Shown here one piece after another: positions 6,440 through 13,800 of a DNA stretch of 35,855 nucleotides (positions are counted from its first letter, which is position 1; each line of letters begins with the position of its first letter). The DNA is taken from positions 1 through 35,855 of the IMG/VR virus record IMGVR_UViG_3300032116_000674. One strand, written 5' to 3'. The notes under the pieces were generated by a model. The model was not told the DNA's origin and ran no database searches. It saw only the letters and a list, made by a program, of their open reading frames with translations. A program made the translations under genes and the position numbers. The DNA is from a virus.

Positions 6440-6726
6440 TGGAAGAGAAGCTCTATATCCGCGTCAAGAGCGACGGGTTCATCTACGACTACAACGAGCG
6501 GATGGCAGTTCATCCGTCCTGCGAAGTGGTCACCGAGCGGGAAGTCTACCCCGAACGGTTCATCACCCCGGAGGTTGCTCAGAAGATCGAGGAGTTCACC
6601 AAGCCCGCCCCCAAACGCGGACGCAAGCCCCGTAAAGGTCTCGATCTAGCTACTGACATCTCTGAAGAACCAGTGTATACTGATCCCGAACTGGCTGCTG
6701 AAGCTGCACGGGGTTGGCCTGAATGA
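6439..6726 (+). CDS. Small protein with AT-hook-like segment
   Basis: 95 residues from the ATG at 6439 (a GTG at 6436 is in frame but AAGGA spacing suits the ATG). The N-terminal half, LYIRVKSDGFIYDYNERMAVHP, looks like a small folded domain of the kind found in several phages near head-completion genes. Residues about 55-67 (KPAPKRGRKPRKG) contain an RGRKP core like an AT-hook DNA-binding motif. The C-terminal tail is acidic. It overlaps the adaptor gene by 4 bases. Function unknown; it could be a head-completion accessory or DNA-binding protein. Confidence 0.65.
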   Translation: MEEKLYIRVKSDGFIYDYNERMAVHPSCEVVTEREVYPERFITPEVAQKIEEFTKPAPKRGRKPRKGLDLATDISEEPVYTDPELAAEAARGWPE

Positions 6727-7367
6727 CGCCTGCGGATATCATCGCTGAAGCACGAGTACTTATTCAGGACTCGCGGACCCCGTATCGCTATAGCGACACG
6801 GTACTGTTGGGCTTCGTCAATCAGACGTTGCGCCGCATGTCGATCCTGCGCCCTGATCTGTTCATGGTCATCGGTGATATCCCCACGACGGCGAACACGG
6901 TTATCCAGAGTTGTCCTAGCGACTCGCTGCGTCTGGTCGAGATTTTCCAGATCAAGAACGGCGATGCCGTAACCGAGGTCAACCGGGAAGTCCTCGACCA
7001 GATGAGTCCCGGCTGGGTCAACGAGGCGGCAGGGACGCCGCTCAACTTCATGCGGCACGTCCGCAACCCGAACAAGTTCTTCTTGTATCCCCGCCCTACG
7101 GCAGGGATCGTGCTTGTCGGTGAGTATGCTCAGGTTCCGCCCGCCTATACGTTGAACCAGACGATTGTGGCACTCCCTGACTCCTACCTTCCTGTAGCTG
7201 CGGATGGCGTAGTGTTCCTCGCAGAGTCGGTTGATAACGAACACGTCAACTCGAACCGCGCCAAGCTGTTCCAAGACTCGTTCAACCAAACACTGGCGGC
7301 AGGTCTCCAGACCCGCACCCTCACCGACACAGAGGAAGGCGGACTTGATCCGAAGCAGGTGATCTGA
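6723..7367 (+). CDS. Head-tail adaptor protein
   Basis: 214 residues, ATGA overlap with the gene before. The start MTPADIIAEARVLIQDSRTPYRYSD...LLGFVNQTLRRM is the helical beginning typical of phage adaptor proteins (DUF6682-like, from memory). It is followed by a beta-rich middle (GDIPTTANTVIQSCPSDSLRLVEIFQI) and a C-terminal helical region (ADGVVFLAESVDNEHVNSNRAKLFQDSF). In such phages the protein forms the ring between portal and tail, the position of T7 gp11 or P22 gp4. The next gene starts one base later and is probably its partner in the neck. Confidence 0.75.
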   Translation: MTPADIIAEARVLIQDSRTPYRYSDTVLLGFVNQTLRRMSILRPDLFMVIGDIPTTANTVIQSCPSDSLRLVEIFQIKNGDAVTEVNREVLDQMSPGWVNEAAGTPLNFMRHVRNPNKFFLYPRPTAGIVLVGEYAQVPPAYTLNQTIVALPDSYLPVAADGVVFLAESVDNEHVNSNRAKLFQDSFNQTLAAGLQTRTLTDTEEGGLDPKQVI

Positions 7368-8140
7368 TGGCTGATCGTGCGTTCTCCTCTCTGGCTGCCA
7401 AGATCAACCCGAGCGTTCCGGGCTGTCCTACTGCGACGATGATCCAGTACATCCGCGACTCGGCGATCCGGACTTGTGAGCGCACACTGGCATGGCGCTA
7501 TGAGGTGCCGTTGTTCGACCTCCTGCCGGGGGTCCATGAGTACGCTTATAACAAGCCGACCAACACGGATGCTCACGCAGTCTTTGCTGCTATCGTCAAT
7601 GATAGCCATCTGGAGAAGCTGACGCTCGATGATGCCCTGCGGCTTTATCCCCAGTGGGCTGATCTCTATTCGGGCGAGGACCCGTCTGTGTTGTGGAGCC
7701 TGACACCTCCGGGTAGCTATAACAGCTATGACTACAACGACTCGCTGTTCAACGATGGTGAGCCGTTCGTGTTGCCGCAGTCTATTGTCGCAGACGCGAG
7801 TTCGCCACGCTCGATCTGTCAGGTAACTCCTGACAAGTTTATCGTTCTTCCGCTGCCTGATGACGACGAGCCGTACACGATGCGGATGTTCTTGGCGCTC
7901 AAGCCCAAGCGCGATGCGTCTGGTATGGACTCGGTTATCTTCGACGATCTCGAAGAGGTCATCATGCACGGTGCACTCCAGCATCTGCTGGTGCTACCTA
8001 ATCGGTCTTGGTCTGACCGGGAACTCGCGGCGTATCACGCCAAGCAGTACGTCTACCAGATCGCAGAACGTCGTGCTCGCGCTAATCTCGGCAATGTCCG
8101 GGGTTCGATGCGGGCCAAGATGCAGCCATTCGGAGCCTGA
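7367..8140 (+). CDS. Neck / tail-completion protein
   Basis: 257 residues, starting on the last base of the adaptor stop codon. The N-terminal segment KINPSVPGCPTATMIQYIRDSAIRTCERTLAWRYEVP is a known start of a protein found next to adaptors in many podovirus and siphovirus genomes. The middle is beta-rich and the end (residues 190-257) is helical with DLEEVIMHGALQHLLVLPNRSW, a pattern shared with tail-tube or neck proteins that form rings below the portal. Assignment to a ring protein is inferred from family memory and gene order. An alternative is a tail-fibre docking protein, since an anchor domain gene follows after only 2 bases. Confidence 0.6.
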   Translation: MADRAFSSLAAKINPSVPGCPTATMIQYIRDSAIRTCERTLAWRYEVPLFDLLPGVHEYAYNKPTNTDAHAVFAAIVNDSHLEKLTLDDALRLYPQWADLYSGEDPSVLWSLTPPGSYNSYDYNDSLFNDGEPFVLPQSIVADASSPRSICQVTPDKFIVLPLPDDDEPYTMRMFLALKPKRDASGMDSVIFDDLEEVIMHGALQHLLVLPNRSWSDRELAAYHAKQYVYQIAERRARANLGNVRGSMRAKMQPFGA

Positions 8141-8142
8141 CC

Positions 8143-8472
8143 ATGGGTGTGAAGGTAACCAATAATGCGACAACGACTACGGTCGGGGCAGTCTCCAGCA
8201 CTGCATTGTCACTCACTGTCGCCAGCGGAACAGGCGCGCTGTTTCCCATCCTCGGTGGTAGCGACTACTTCTACGCCACGCTGAGTGACACGAACGACAA
8301 CTACGAAGTGGTCAAGGTCACGGCCCGCACTGATGATGTGATGACCATTGTCCGTGCGCAGGAGGGGACTCTTGCGTTGCCGTTCCCGGCGAACAGCCGC
8401 TTTGAGCTTCGAGTTACTGCTGCCAGTGTTCTGGAGTCGTTTATCTCGAACTACGATTTCCTGCTTCTGTGA
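8143..8472 (+). CDS. Free-standing fibre anchor domain
   Basis: 109 residues. It is a clear paralogue of residues 1-105 of the tailspike encoded immediately downstream: both read MGVxxxNNAxxT, GTGxLFPxLGxSDYFYATL, then VKVTAR or IKVTAR, MTIVRAQEGT and RVTAAS. The DNA still shares runs such as gactacttctacgccacgct, so the duplication is fairly recent or homogenised. In the tailspike this domain should be the particle-binding anchor. As a stand-alone protein it could be an adaptor in the same ring, a decoy subunit or a socket for an exchangeable fibre. It has no catalytic motif. The next gene begins 7 bases on. Confidence 0.7.
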   Translation: MGVKVTNNATTTTVGAVSSTALSLTVASGTGALFPILGGSDYFYATLSDTNDNYEVVKVTARTDDVMTIVRAQEGTLALPFPANSRFELRVTAASVLESFISNYDFLLL

Positions 8473-8479
8473 GGGTATT

Positions 8480-10609
8480 ATGGGTGTCATTCTGAAGAAC
8501 AACGCGGTCAGCACGATCACTACGGCGATCAGTGCGTCTGACGTTGGCCTCGCAGTTGCTGCCGGTACCGGCACGCTCTTCCCCACGCTCGGTGCGAGTG
8601 ACTACTTCTACGCCACGCTGGTCAGCGCAGGCGGCACCTATGAGGTGATCAAGGTTACGGCACGGGTCGGAGATACCATGACCATCGTCCGTGCTCAGGA
8701 GGGCACGACAGCCCAGAGCTTCGCTTCTGGTTCGCGCATCGAGGTTCGCGTCACCGCTGCGTCCATCGAGGATATGCTGGACTACCACGATCAGGCCAGC
8801 GAGATCAGCTTCACTCCCACCGGGGGTATCAGTTCGAATAACGTGCAGGATGCCATTGCTGAGTTGGATAGCGAGGCAACCAAGTCGGCTGCGCTTGCAG
8901 CTTCCTCCGGTTCGTCGCTGATTGGGTTCCTACAAGCCGGTTCTGGTGCGACTGCACGGACGGCTCAGGCTAAACTGCGGGACACCGTCTCGGTCAAGGA
9001 CTTCGGTGCTGTTGGCGATGGTGTAACGAACGATACTGTCGCGCTCAAAGCTGCATTTGACTATGCCATTCCTCTCGCGTTGCCAGTCGAGCTGGAGGGT
9101 ACCTACCTTATCAGCGGCCCGATCCAGCCTTACGATTCGCGGGCATCGGGTTCCGTGCATATCGTCTGTAAGGGGCACGTCGTCATCAATGTCAGTGGAA
9201 GTGCGACGGCGTTCCGCGATCTGTTTTATCATCAGACGACGGCGTCAAACAACTGCTCGATCATCGGCGGTTCGCTAACCGTTGATTGCAATAATAAGGC
9301 CGCGAGTGGCATCACGTTCCGTCATTTGGCGGCAAGCCAGTCGGGTGTAGTCAACATTTCGTGCCCGGTGGAGGTGCTGAACTGCTACAACAACGATGCC
9401 GCCGCGACTTACGAAAACCAAGGTATCGCGGTTATCGGTGACTATGAGACCGTTGTGATTGAGCGCCCCCGCGTGGTCGGCGTATCGCGTGCATCGGTTA
9501 ACGGTGCTTGTAAGGGTATTTCGGTCTCCGGCTTCAGCGGCGTAGTTACGATCAATCAGCCTTATACGGCCAACATTTTGGTCGGCCCCGGAGTTGCTGA
9601 CGCAGACGGGATCGCGACGTTTGGCAAGGTTCTTGGCGGGACTTATGCGGCTCGTGGTGGTATAGCTAACATTAATGAACCCGTGTTTGTTGACTGCCAA
9701 GGCCGTAGCTTCAAGAGCCAATGCTCCGACACGACCGTGTTTCGTCCCCGTGTTTTCCGCAAGGATGTAGTGTCAATTACCCAAGGGGTTGATTTTGATT
9801 TTCAAACCGGTGGTCAGTCTTCGCTGATTGAGCCGTACTTTGAATATCGCCTAAACGGTGCGACCAGTCCGCTTGGGATTTCATTCACCTGTGTCTCTTT
9901 CCAGCAATTGCTGGACGACAAGCAGAATGTAGGCAGGTCAACCGGTGGTGTGCTGAGGACAGAAGTATTGGTCCCTCGGTATGCTTCGACCATTTTTCAG
10001 ACCACGGCGCTAGAGTCGTATACGGAAGTGGATGGCCTTGTAGTGCAGCCGATAGGGGCTTTGTCTACCAAGGCTATTGACCGCGCGATCCTTGAATTTC
10101 GCGGAGACACCGTTGGTGCAAAAAGCACTAGGACTATGGTCGCTGTCCGTAATTGCCGAGGACCGATTGGCACATACGCTATAGGGTATACGAATTATGA
10201 CGGCAGCAGCCTGACTTCCAAACTCTCATATGAGGTCACAGATAATTACAATACGGCACCCAGTCCTTTTTACCGAGGCTTTTCGAATTTAAGCGGCTCC
10301 ATAATTACTGCCGTTGAAAAGTTCGTCTTGCGTAACAACTATGGCTTTAAGGCATTGATGCAGGCAGGGTGGACGTTTGACTTTAATAATCTCGCTCCCG
10401 GCAACTACTTCACTGTTGATATTGCTACGGTAAGTGCGACGAATGCCCCCGCTTGGGGTGCGTCCGGGTATGCGTTCATTGAAAGCCTAGATCAATGGGA
10501 CGCTAACGAATTTCAGCATATCCGCGTAACCGTCGATAACGCTGCTGTAGCCAACACAGTGTTCTTCACGCAGGGCGGTGCTACACCAACTTGGGGGACG
10601 ATTAAGTAA
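8480..10609 (+). CDS. Tailspike with pectate-lyase-type beta-helix
   Basis: 709 residues from the ATG at 8480, with GAGGGT directly upstream; the in-frame codons back to 8348 overlap the preceding gene and are rejected. Residues 1-105 are the particle anchor domain. Residues 111-149 repeat the module FTPTGGIS...AIAELDSEATKSAALAAS found in the 2636 fibre. At 168-200 comes DTVSVKDFGAVGDGVTNDTVALKAAF, the hallmark start of pectate-lyase-3 type right-handed beta-helix tailspikes. The helix body spans about 200-560, then a C-terminal beta-rich domain. The expected role is binding and probably cutting host surface polysaccharide; the catalytic residues cannot be assigned by eye. Base composition becomes AT-richer after about 9200, as in exchanged receptor-binding parts. 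Confidence 0.8.
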   Translation: MGVILKNNAVSTITTAISASDVGLAVAAGTGTLFPTLGASDYFYATLVSAGGTYEVIKVTARVGDTMTIVRAQEGTTAQSFASGSRIEVRVTAASIEDMLDYHDQASEISFTPTGGISSNNVQDAIAELDSEATKSAALAASSGSSLIGFLQAGSGATARTAQAKLRDTVSVKDFGAVGDGVTNDTVALKAAFDYAIPLALPVELEGTYLISGPIQPYDSRASGSVHIVCKGHVVINVSGSATAFRDLFYHQTTASNNCSIIGGSLTVDCNNKAASGITFRHLAASQSGVVNISCPVEVLNCYNNDAAATYENQGIAVIGDYETVVIERPRVVGVSRASVNGACKGISVSGFSGVVTINQPYTANILVGPGVADADGIATFGKVLGGTYAARGGIANINEPVFVDCQGRSFKSQCSDTTVFRPRVFRKDVVSITQGVDFDFQTGGQSSLIEPYFEYRLNGATSPLGISFTCVSFQQLLDDKQNVGRSTGGVLRTEVLVPRYASTIFQTTALESYTEVDGLVVQPIGALSTKAIDRAILEFRGDTVGAKSTRTMVAVRNCRGPIGTYAIGYTNYDGSSLTSKLSYEVTDNYNTAPSPFYRGFSNLSGSIITAVEKFVLRNNYGFKALMQAGWTFDFNNLAPGNYFTVDIATVSATNAPAWGASGYAFIESLDQWDANEFQHIRVTVDNAAVANTVFFTQGGATPTWGTIK

Positions 10610-11925
10610 TGGCTAACCGTTACTGGGTCGGCGGGACCGGCACATGGGACACTACGAACACGACCAATTGGTCGACTACGTCTGGTGGAGCTGGTGGTGC
10701 GTCTGTTCCCACCGCTTCAGACGTAGCCTTTATTGACGCCAATTCTGGCGGGGGGACCGTCACGTTAGCACAAGATGTAACATTGATCGCGGCGTATTTT
10801 GCAGGGTTTACCGGGACGATTGACTTTGCGTCGAAGACAATTTCAATCAGCGGTTCTAACACCACAGTAATTACTACCGGCACTATCACCATGACCGGTA
10901 ATCCACATTTTATTCTGACTTACTCAGGCGGCACCGGAACAAGAACTATATCCACTGCAAATTCGGAAGCGAATGCGGCTTCGTTTACTATTCAAGCTGG
11001 TTCGGATATTATCGCTTCCCCGAGTCGCGCTAGAAACTACATTTTTAATGATGCCTTTACTGGGTCTCTCAACCCCAACGGAGGGACGTTTTACGGCGAC
11101 GTTACCTTTTCCGCAAACATGACCATCCCCGGTGGGTCTACTTTCTGGGCATTTGGTGGGGCATCGGGGACCGTCAACATCACTACCAAAGGAGTCGTTT
11201 TCGATAGGTCTGCCTACTTTGGCGGCAGCAGCGGAAGCACTGTAGTTGTTCGGTTCCAAGACAATTTCACGCAAGGTTTAACTCGTGATTTTACGACTTG
11301 GAATGGCACGATTGACGGAAACGGAAAGAACATCTCCATCGGCTCATTTAGTATGCTAAGTGGCACCAAGACGCTCACACTTGGTAGCGGAACGTGGAGC
11401 GTAGCCGGGAACTGGGATGCCAATACCAACGTCACCAATCTGACGGTTAGTGCTTCTACTGGCACGATCAGCATGACCAGCGCCAGCGCCAAGACGTTCG
11501 CCGGGGGTGCCAAGACGTGGCCCACTCTCAATCAGGGTGGCGCAGGCGCACTGACGATCCAGCAGAGCAACACGTTCACTAACATCACCAACACGGTCCA
11601 GCCTGCGACGATCACCCTGACCTCTGGGACTACGCAGACTGTGACGAGCTTTGGTGTGTCCGGTACAGCCGGGAACCTGATTACGCTGAACAGCAGCAGT
11701 GCCGGATCGCAGGCAACCTTAAGCGACAGTAGCGGGGCCAACAGCGTATCTTACACCTCGATCAAGGATATCAACGCGACCGGCGGTGCTACTTGGAATG
11801 CCTTCGTCACCAGCGGTAACGTGGATGATGGGAACAATACCGGTTGGGACTTCCTCGTTCAGACAGGTCGGTATATGTATAATGTTCGCAAGGCCAAGCG
11901 CATCTTGCAGCAAGGAGAAGTTTGA
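10609..11925 (+). CDS. Beta-solenoid adhesin-like protein
   Basis: 438 residues, starting on the last base of the tailspike stop codon. It opens with RYWVGGTGTWDTTNTTNWST, a known start of phage and bacterial adhesin-like beta-solenoid proteins, then runs as Thr/Ser/Gly-rich strand repeats (GTIDFASKTISISG, TKTLTLGSGTWSVAGNW, ATITLTSGTTQTVTSFG). The last 30 residues switch to a basic tail VQTGRYMYNVRKAKRILQQ. Bases about 10740-11330 are more AT-rich than the rest of the gene, which points to a mosaic origin. It is likely a host-surface or capsule-binding virion protein working with the tailspike. No enzyme motif was seen. Confidence 0.65.
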   Translation: MANRYWVGGTGTWDTTNTTNWSTTSGGAGGASVPTASDVAFIDANSGGGTVTLAQDVTLIAAYFAGFTGTIDFASKTISISGSNTTVITTGTITMTGNPHFILTYSGGTGTRTISTANSEANAASFTIQAGSDIIASPSRARNYIFNDAFTGSLNPNGGTFYGDVTFSANMTIPGGSTFWAFGGASGTVNITTKGVVFDRSAYFGGSSGSTVVVRFQDNFTQGLTRDFTTWNGTIDGNGKNISIGSFSMLSGTKTLTLGSGTWSVAGNWDANTNVTNLTVSASTGTISMTSASAKTFAGGAKTWPTLNQGGAGALTIQQSNTFTNITNTVQPATITLTSGTTQTVTSFGVSGTAGNLITLNSSSAGSQATLSDSSGANSVSYTSIKDINATGGATWNAFVTSGNVDDGNNTGWDFLVQTGRYMYNVRKAKRILQQGEV

Positions 11926-12257
11926 TGGCGACCAATGCTTTTAGTCCGCTCGGTCTCACGGTGTCCTTCACCGCTGCTTCCGTTGTCCCCACTTCGGCGC
12001 AGGCCGTATCTACCGCCGCAACCACGCGACCCGCATACGAGTACCGCGTTGTGAATGCAGGGACTGAAGTTGTCCTGCTCGGCGTGGGTGTAAGCGATGC
12101 GGCTGCCAAAACTGCTGCTGCTTCAATTGCCGCAGGTGCGGTACCTATCCTGCCGGGTGCGGTTGAAATCCTTGGGTTCCCTGCCGGTTCGTACTTCACA
12201 GGTAAGACCGCTTCGGGTACTTCTGTAGTCTACGTCACTCCCGGCGTTGGTCTGTAA
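11925..12257 (+). CDS. Small Ala-rich virion protein, unknown
   Basis: 110 residues from the ATG at 11925, with AAGGAG about 8 bases upstream; the TTG three bases earlier is not needed. The protein is Ala/Thr/Val-rich and beta-like, with no charge clusters: SFTAASVVPTSAQAV, YRVVNAGTEVVLLGVGVSDAAAK, then PILPGAVEILGFPAGSYFTGKTASGTSVVYVTPG. The latter half resembles small phage proteins of the fibre/decoration kind. It is coupled to the adhesin gene before it (TGATG) and precedes the lysis region. Function unknown. Confidence 0.55.
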   Translation: MATNAFSPLGLTVSFTAASVVPTSAQAVSTAATTRPAYEYRVVNAGTEVVLLGVGVSDAAAKTAAASIAAGAVPILPGAVEILGFPAGSYFTGKTASGTSVVYVTPGVGL

Positions 12258-12270
12258 GGGAAGTAGGGTC

Positions 12271-12564
12271 GTGGATCAGAGTATCATAAACTGGTTGTTC
12301 GCTGGATTTGGTGCCGCTGTCGGCTGGATACTGAAGGTGGTTTGGGATGCCCTGCGTGATTTACGGACCGATCTCCGCGACATTGAGAAGAACCTCCCTG
12401 AGGTCTACGTGCGCAAGGATGATTTCAAGGACGCAATCACTGAGATCAGGACTGAAATGCGCGAGATGCGGCAGGATATGAAGGTCGGTTTCAAACAGGT
12501 TGATGATACCCTGAACATTTTGTTCGAGAAGCTCAACAAGAAGGAGGACCGTAATGCCCGGTAA
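12271..12564 (+). CDS. Membrane-anchored coiled-coil protein, lysis region
   Basis: 97 residues from a GTG at 12271 (TAGGG just upstream); longer versions back to 12247 overlap the preceding gene and lack support. Residues 5-25 (IINWLFAGFGAAVGWILKVVW) form one membrane segment. The rest is a charged amphipathic coiled coil (LRDLRTDLRDIEKNL, then TEIRTEMREMRQDMKVGFKQ). This architecture, next to an endolysin, is common in phage lysis regions and is variously called holin accessory, XhlA-like or inner spanin-like. Here it could help the holin at 13421 or be an independent membrane factor. It overlaps the next gene by 11 bases. Confidence 0.6.
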   Translation: MDQSIINWLFAGFGAAVGWILKVVWDALRDLRTDLRDIEKNLPEVYVRKDDFKDAITEIRTEMREMRQDMKVGFKQVDDTLNILFEKLNKKEDRNAR

Positions 12565-12679
12565 GAAGATGATGTCGTACAAGAAGGGCGGTCCGGTTTT
12601 CAAGCCGTGCGCCAAGTGCCCGTCTCCTGCCAAGTGCAAGGCTATGGGCAAGTGTCTCCTCAAGAGCAAGGCGAAGTAA
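12554..12679 (+). CDS. 41-residue Cys-rich basic peptide
   Basis: The ATG at 12554 is preceded by AAGGAGG. The peptide starts MPGKKMMSYKKGGPVF and holds four Cys spaced C-x2-C-x5-C-x5-C in CAKCPSPAKCKAMGKC, then a Lys-rich end. The Cys spacing could bind one zinc ion or form two disulfides; with Lys making up about a quarter of the residues, nucleic-acid or membrane binding are both possible. It resembles small peptides in other environmental phages. It overlaps the upstream frame by 11 bases and ends one base before the next start, so it belongs to the same transcript. Confidence 0.65.
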   Translation: MPGKKMMSYKKGGPVFKPCAKCPSPAKCKAMGKCLLKSKAK

Positions 12680-12680
12680 G

Positions 12681-12980
12681 ATGGCCAAGAACTTTTGGAC
12701 CAGCAAGGAAGGTAAGAAGGCTACCCAGCAGGCAGCCATTACCGATATGGCAGGCTCCATGCGTGTTTCCCCCGGAACTCGTCAGCGCCCCGCGCCGTCC
12801 GGTATCGGTGCTGCCCTGAGCCGCACTCCCGTGCGTGGCCCACTCGCTGGCACCCAGCCAAACCTCACGATGGGTAAGGTGATTAACAGTTCGGGTACCG
12901 GCTATGGCGGCTTCCGTGGCGGTCCGGACCCACTCGAACCCAATCGGATCACCTTCGCACGTAGGGATGTGCTGCCGTGA
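12681..12980 (+). CDS. Small basic protein with C-terminal GTGYGGFR motif
   Basis: 99 residues. The N-terminal 30 residues are Lys/Ala-rich and helical; the middle is Pro/Arg-rich and probably disordered. The segment VINSSGTGYGGFRGGPDPL matches the C-terminal motif of the small protein at 5376-5609 (SSSTGYGSFR). No membrane segment or enzyme motif was seen. It overlaps the endolysin start by 4 bases. Function unknown; the shared motif suggests that both proteins bind the same partner. Confidence 0.62.
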   Translation: MAKNFWTSKEGKKATQQAAITDMAGSMRVSPGTRQRPAPSGIGAALSRTPVRGPLAGTQPNLTMGKVINSSGTGYGGFRGGPDPLEPNRITFARRDVLP

Positions 12981-13408
12981 GCATTGTGCTTGGGGCGCGT
13001 TCACTTAGCAGGCTGGAAGGGGTCCACCCTGACCTAGTCCGCGTGGTCAAGAAGGCTGCGGCGATGTCGGACCTCGACTTCACCGTGCTGGAAGGGCTGC
13101 GAACGCTGGACCGCCAGAAGCAACTTATGGCGAATGGTGCAACGCGGACCATGAACTCGCGTCACCTGACCGGACACGCTGTCGATCTAGGTGCTATGGT
13201 GGGCGGCGCTGTGCGTTGGGATTGGGGGTTGTACCTCAAACTAGCCGACATTATGCGCTCGGCGTCCGTAGCCGAGAACGTACCTATCCGTTGGGGTGGC
13301 ACATGGAAGTTGCTTACTGCTGTCCAAGGGCCAATTACCGCTAAGGTTCTGAGTCGCTCGTTTCCCGATGGCCCGCACTTTGAATTACCTAGGGCGAACT
13401 ACGCATAA
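12977..13408 (+). CDS. M15-family peptidase endolysin
   Basis: 143 residues from a GTG that overlaps the previous stop (GTGA). The motif SRHLTGHAVDL at 61-71 is the SxHxxGxAxD signature of M15 (VanY / T5-lysin type) zinc peptidases, giving zinc ligands His63 and Asp70. GPHFEL at 132-137 supplies the third zinc ligand, His134, and the usual catalytic acid. These enzymes cut peptide stems of peptidoglycan (D-Ala-D-Ala or L-Ala-D-Glu bonds). The length is that of a single-domain Gram-negative-phage endolysin. There is no signal peptide, so it needs the holin encoded 12 bases downstream. It is therefore the lytic enzyme of the lysis cassette. Confidence 0.9.
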   Translation: MSIVLGARSLSRLEGVHPDLVRVVKKAAAMSDLDFTVLEGLRTLDRQKQLMANGATRTMNSRHLTGHAVDLGAMVGGAVRWDWGLYLKLADIMRSASVAENVPIRWGGTWKLLTAVQGPITAKVLSRSFPDGPHFELPRANYA

Positions 13409-13420
13409 GGAGAAAGTAGC

Positions 13421-13591
13421 ATGAACCGTGATCAACTCTTTGGTATCATCCGTACTGTAGCTGCCGCTGGCTTCGGCTTCCTCGCTGGTAAGGGCTATCT
13501 CGATGGCGCTACTGCTGAGGCTCTGGCTGGCGCTGTCGCCACTATCGGCGTTGCCGTATGGTCGGTGGTCAGCAAGAAGCCGACTGCCTAA
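13421..13591 (+). CDS. Small holin
   Basis: 56 residues with AAGGAG well placed before the ATG. There are two hydrophobic segments: about 7-27 (FGIIRTVAAAGFGFLAGKGYL) and 34-51 (LAGAVATIGVAVWSVVSK), separated by a short polar turn, with a basic end SKKPTA. The size and layout are those of a class II holin, which makes the inner-membrane lesion that lets the endolysin reach peptidoglycan. It sits between the endolysin and the spanin-like pair. The next gene starts on the last base of its stop codon. I assign it by topology and context rather than by a named family. Confidence 0.8.
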   Translation: MNRDQLFGIIRTVAAAGFGFLAGKGYLDGATAEALAGAVATIGVAVWSVVSKKPTA

Positions 13592-13800
13592 TGTTTAAGT
13601 TTCTGACTCTCCTCCTGTCGCTCCTCGACCGCCTGTTCAATGAATGGGACAAGTCCAAGTTGCGGCAGGAGGGGCGTCAGGATGCGCAGGAGCAACTCGA
13701 TGCGAACGTGGAAAAGGCTGAAGCTGCTATCGCTACCCCTGATCCTGAGCGCGACGAGCGCTTGCGTTCACGATTTGACCGAAGCCGAAATCAAGGGTGA
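13591..13800 (+). CDS. Candidate inner spanin (Rz-like)
   Basis: 69 residues from the ATG at 13591 (TAATG coupling to the holin). A hydrophobic N-terminus (MFKFLTLLLSLLDRLF), rather short for a full membrane helix, is followed by a charged coiled-coil-like region (KLRQEGRQDAQEQLDANVEKAEAAI) and a basic end ERDERLRSRFDRSRN. A second gene overlaps it in another frame and encodes a candidate lipoprotein, the classical nested layout of spanin genes. Together they would join inner and outer membranes and fuse them at the end of lysis. The weak membrane segment is the main reason for doubt; it could be a soluble accessory protein instead. Confidence 0.55.
   Translation: MFKFLTLLLSLLDRLFNEWDKSKLRQEGRQDAQEQLDANVEKAEAAIATPDPERDERLRSRFDRSRNQG

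Noticed and set aside
8348-8479. N-terminal extension of the tailspike
   Set aside because: It overlaps the preceding gene in another frame; the ATG at 8480 has GAGGGT and matches the start of its paralogue at 8143.
13640-13699. Longer start for the outer spanin candidate
   Set aside because: It would place about 20 polar residues before the lipoprotein signal; the ATG at 13700 has AGGAG at proper distance and a normal signal start.
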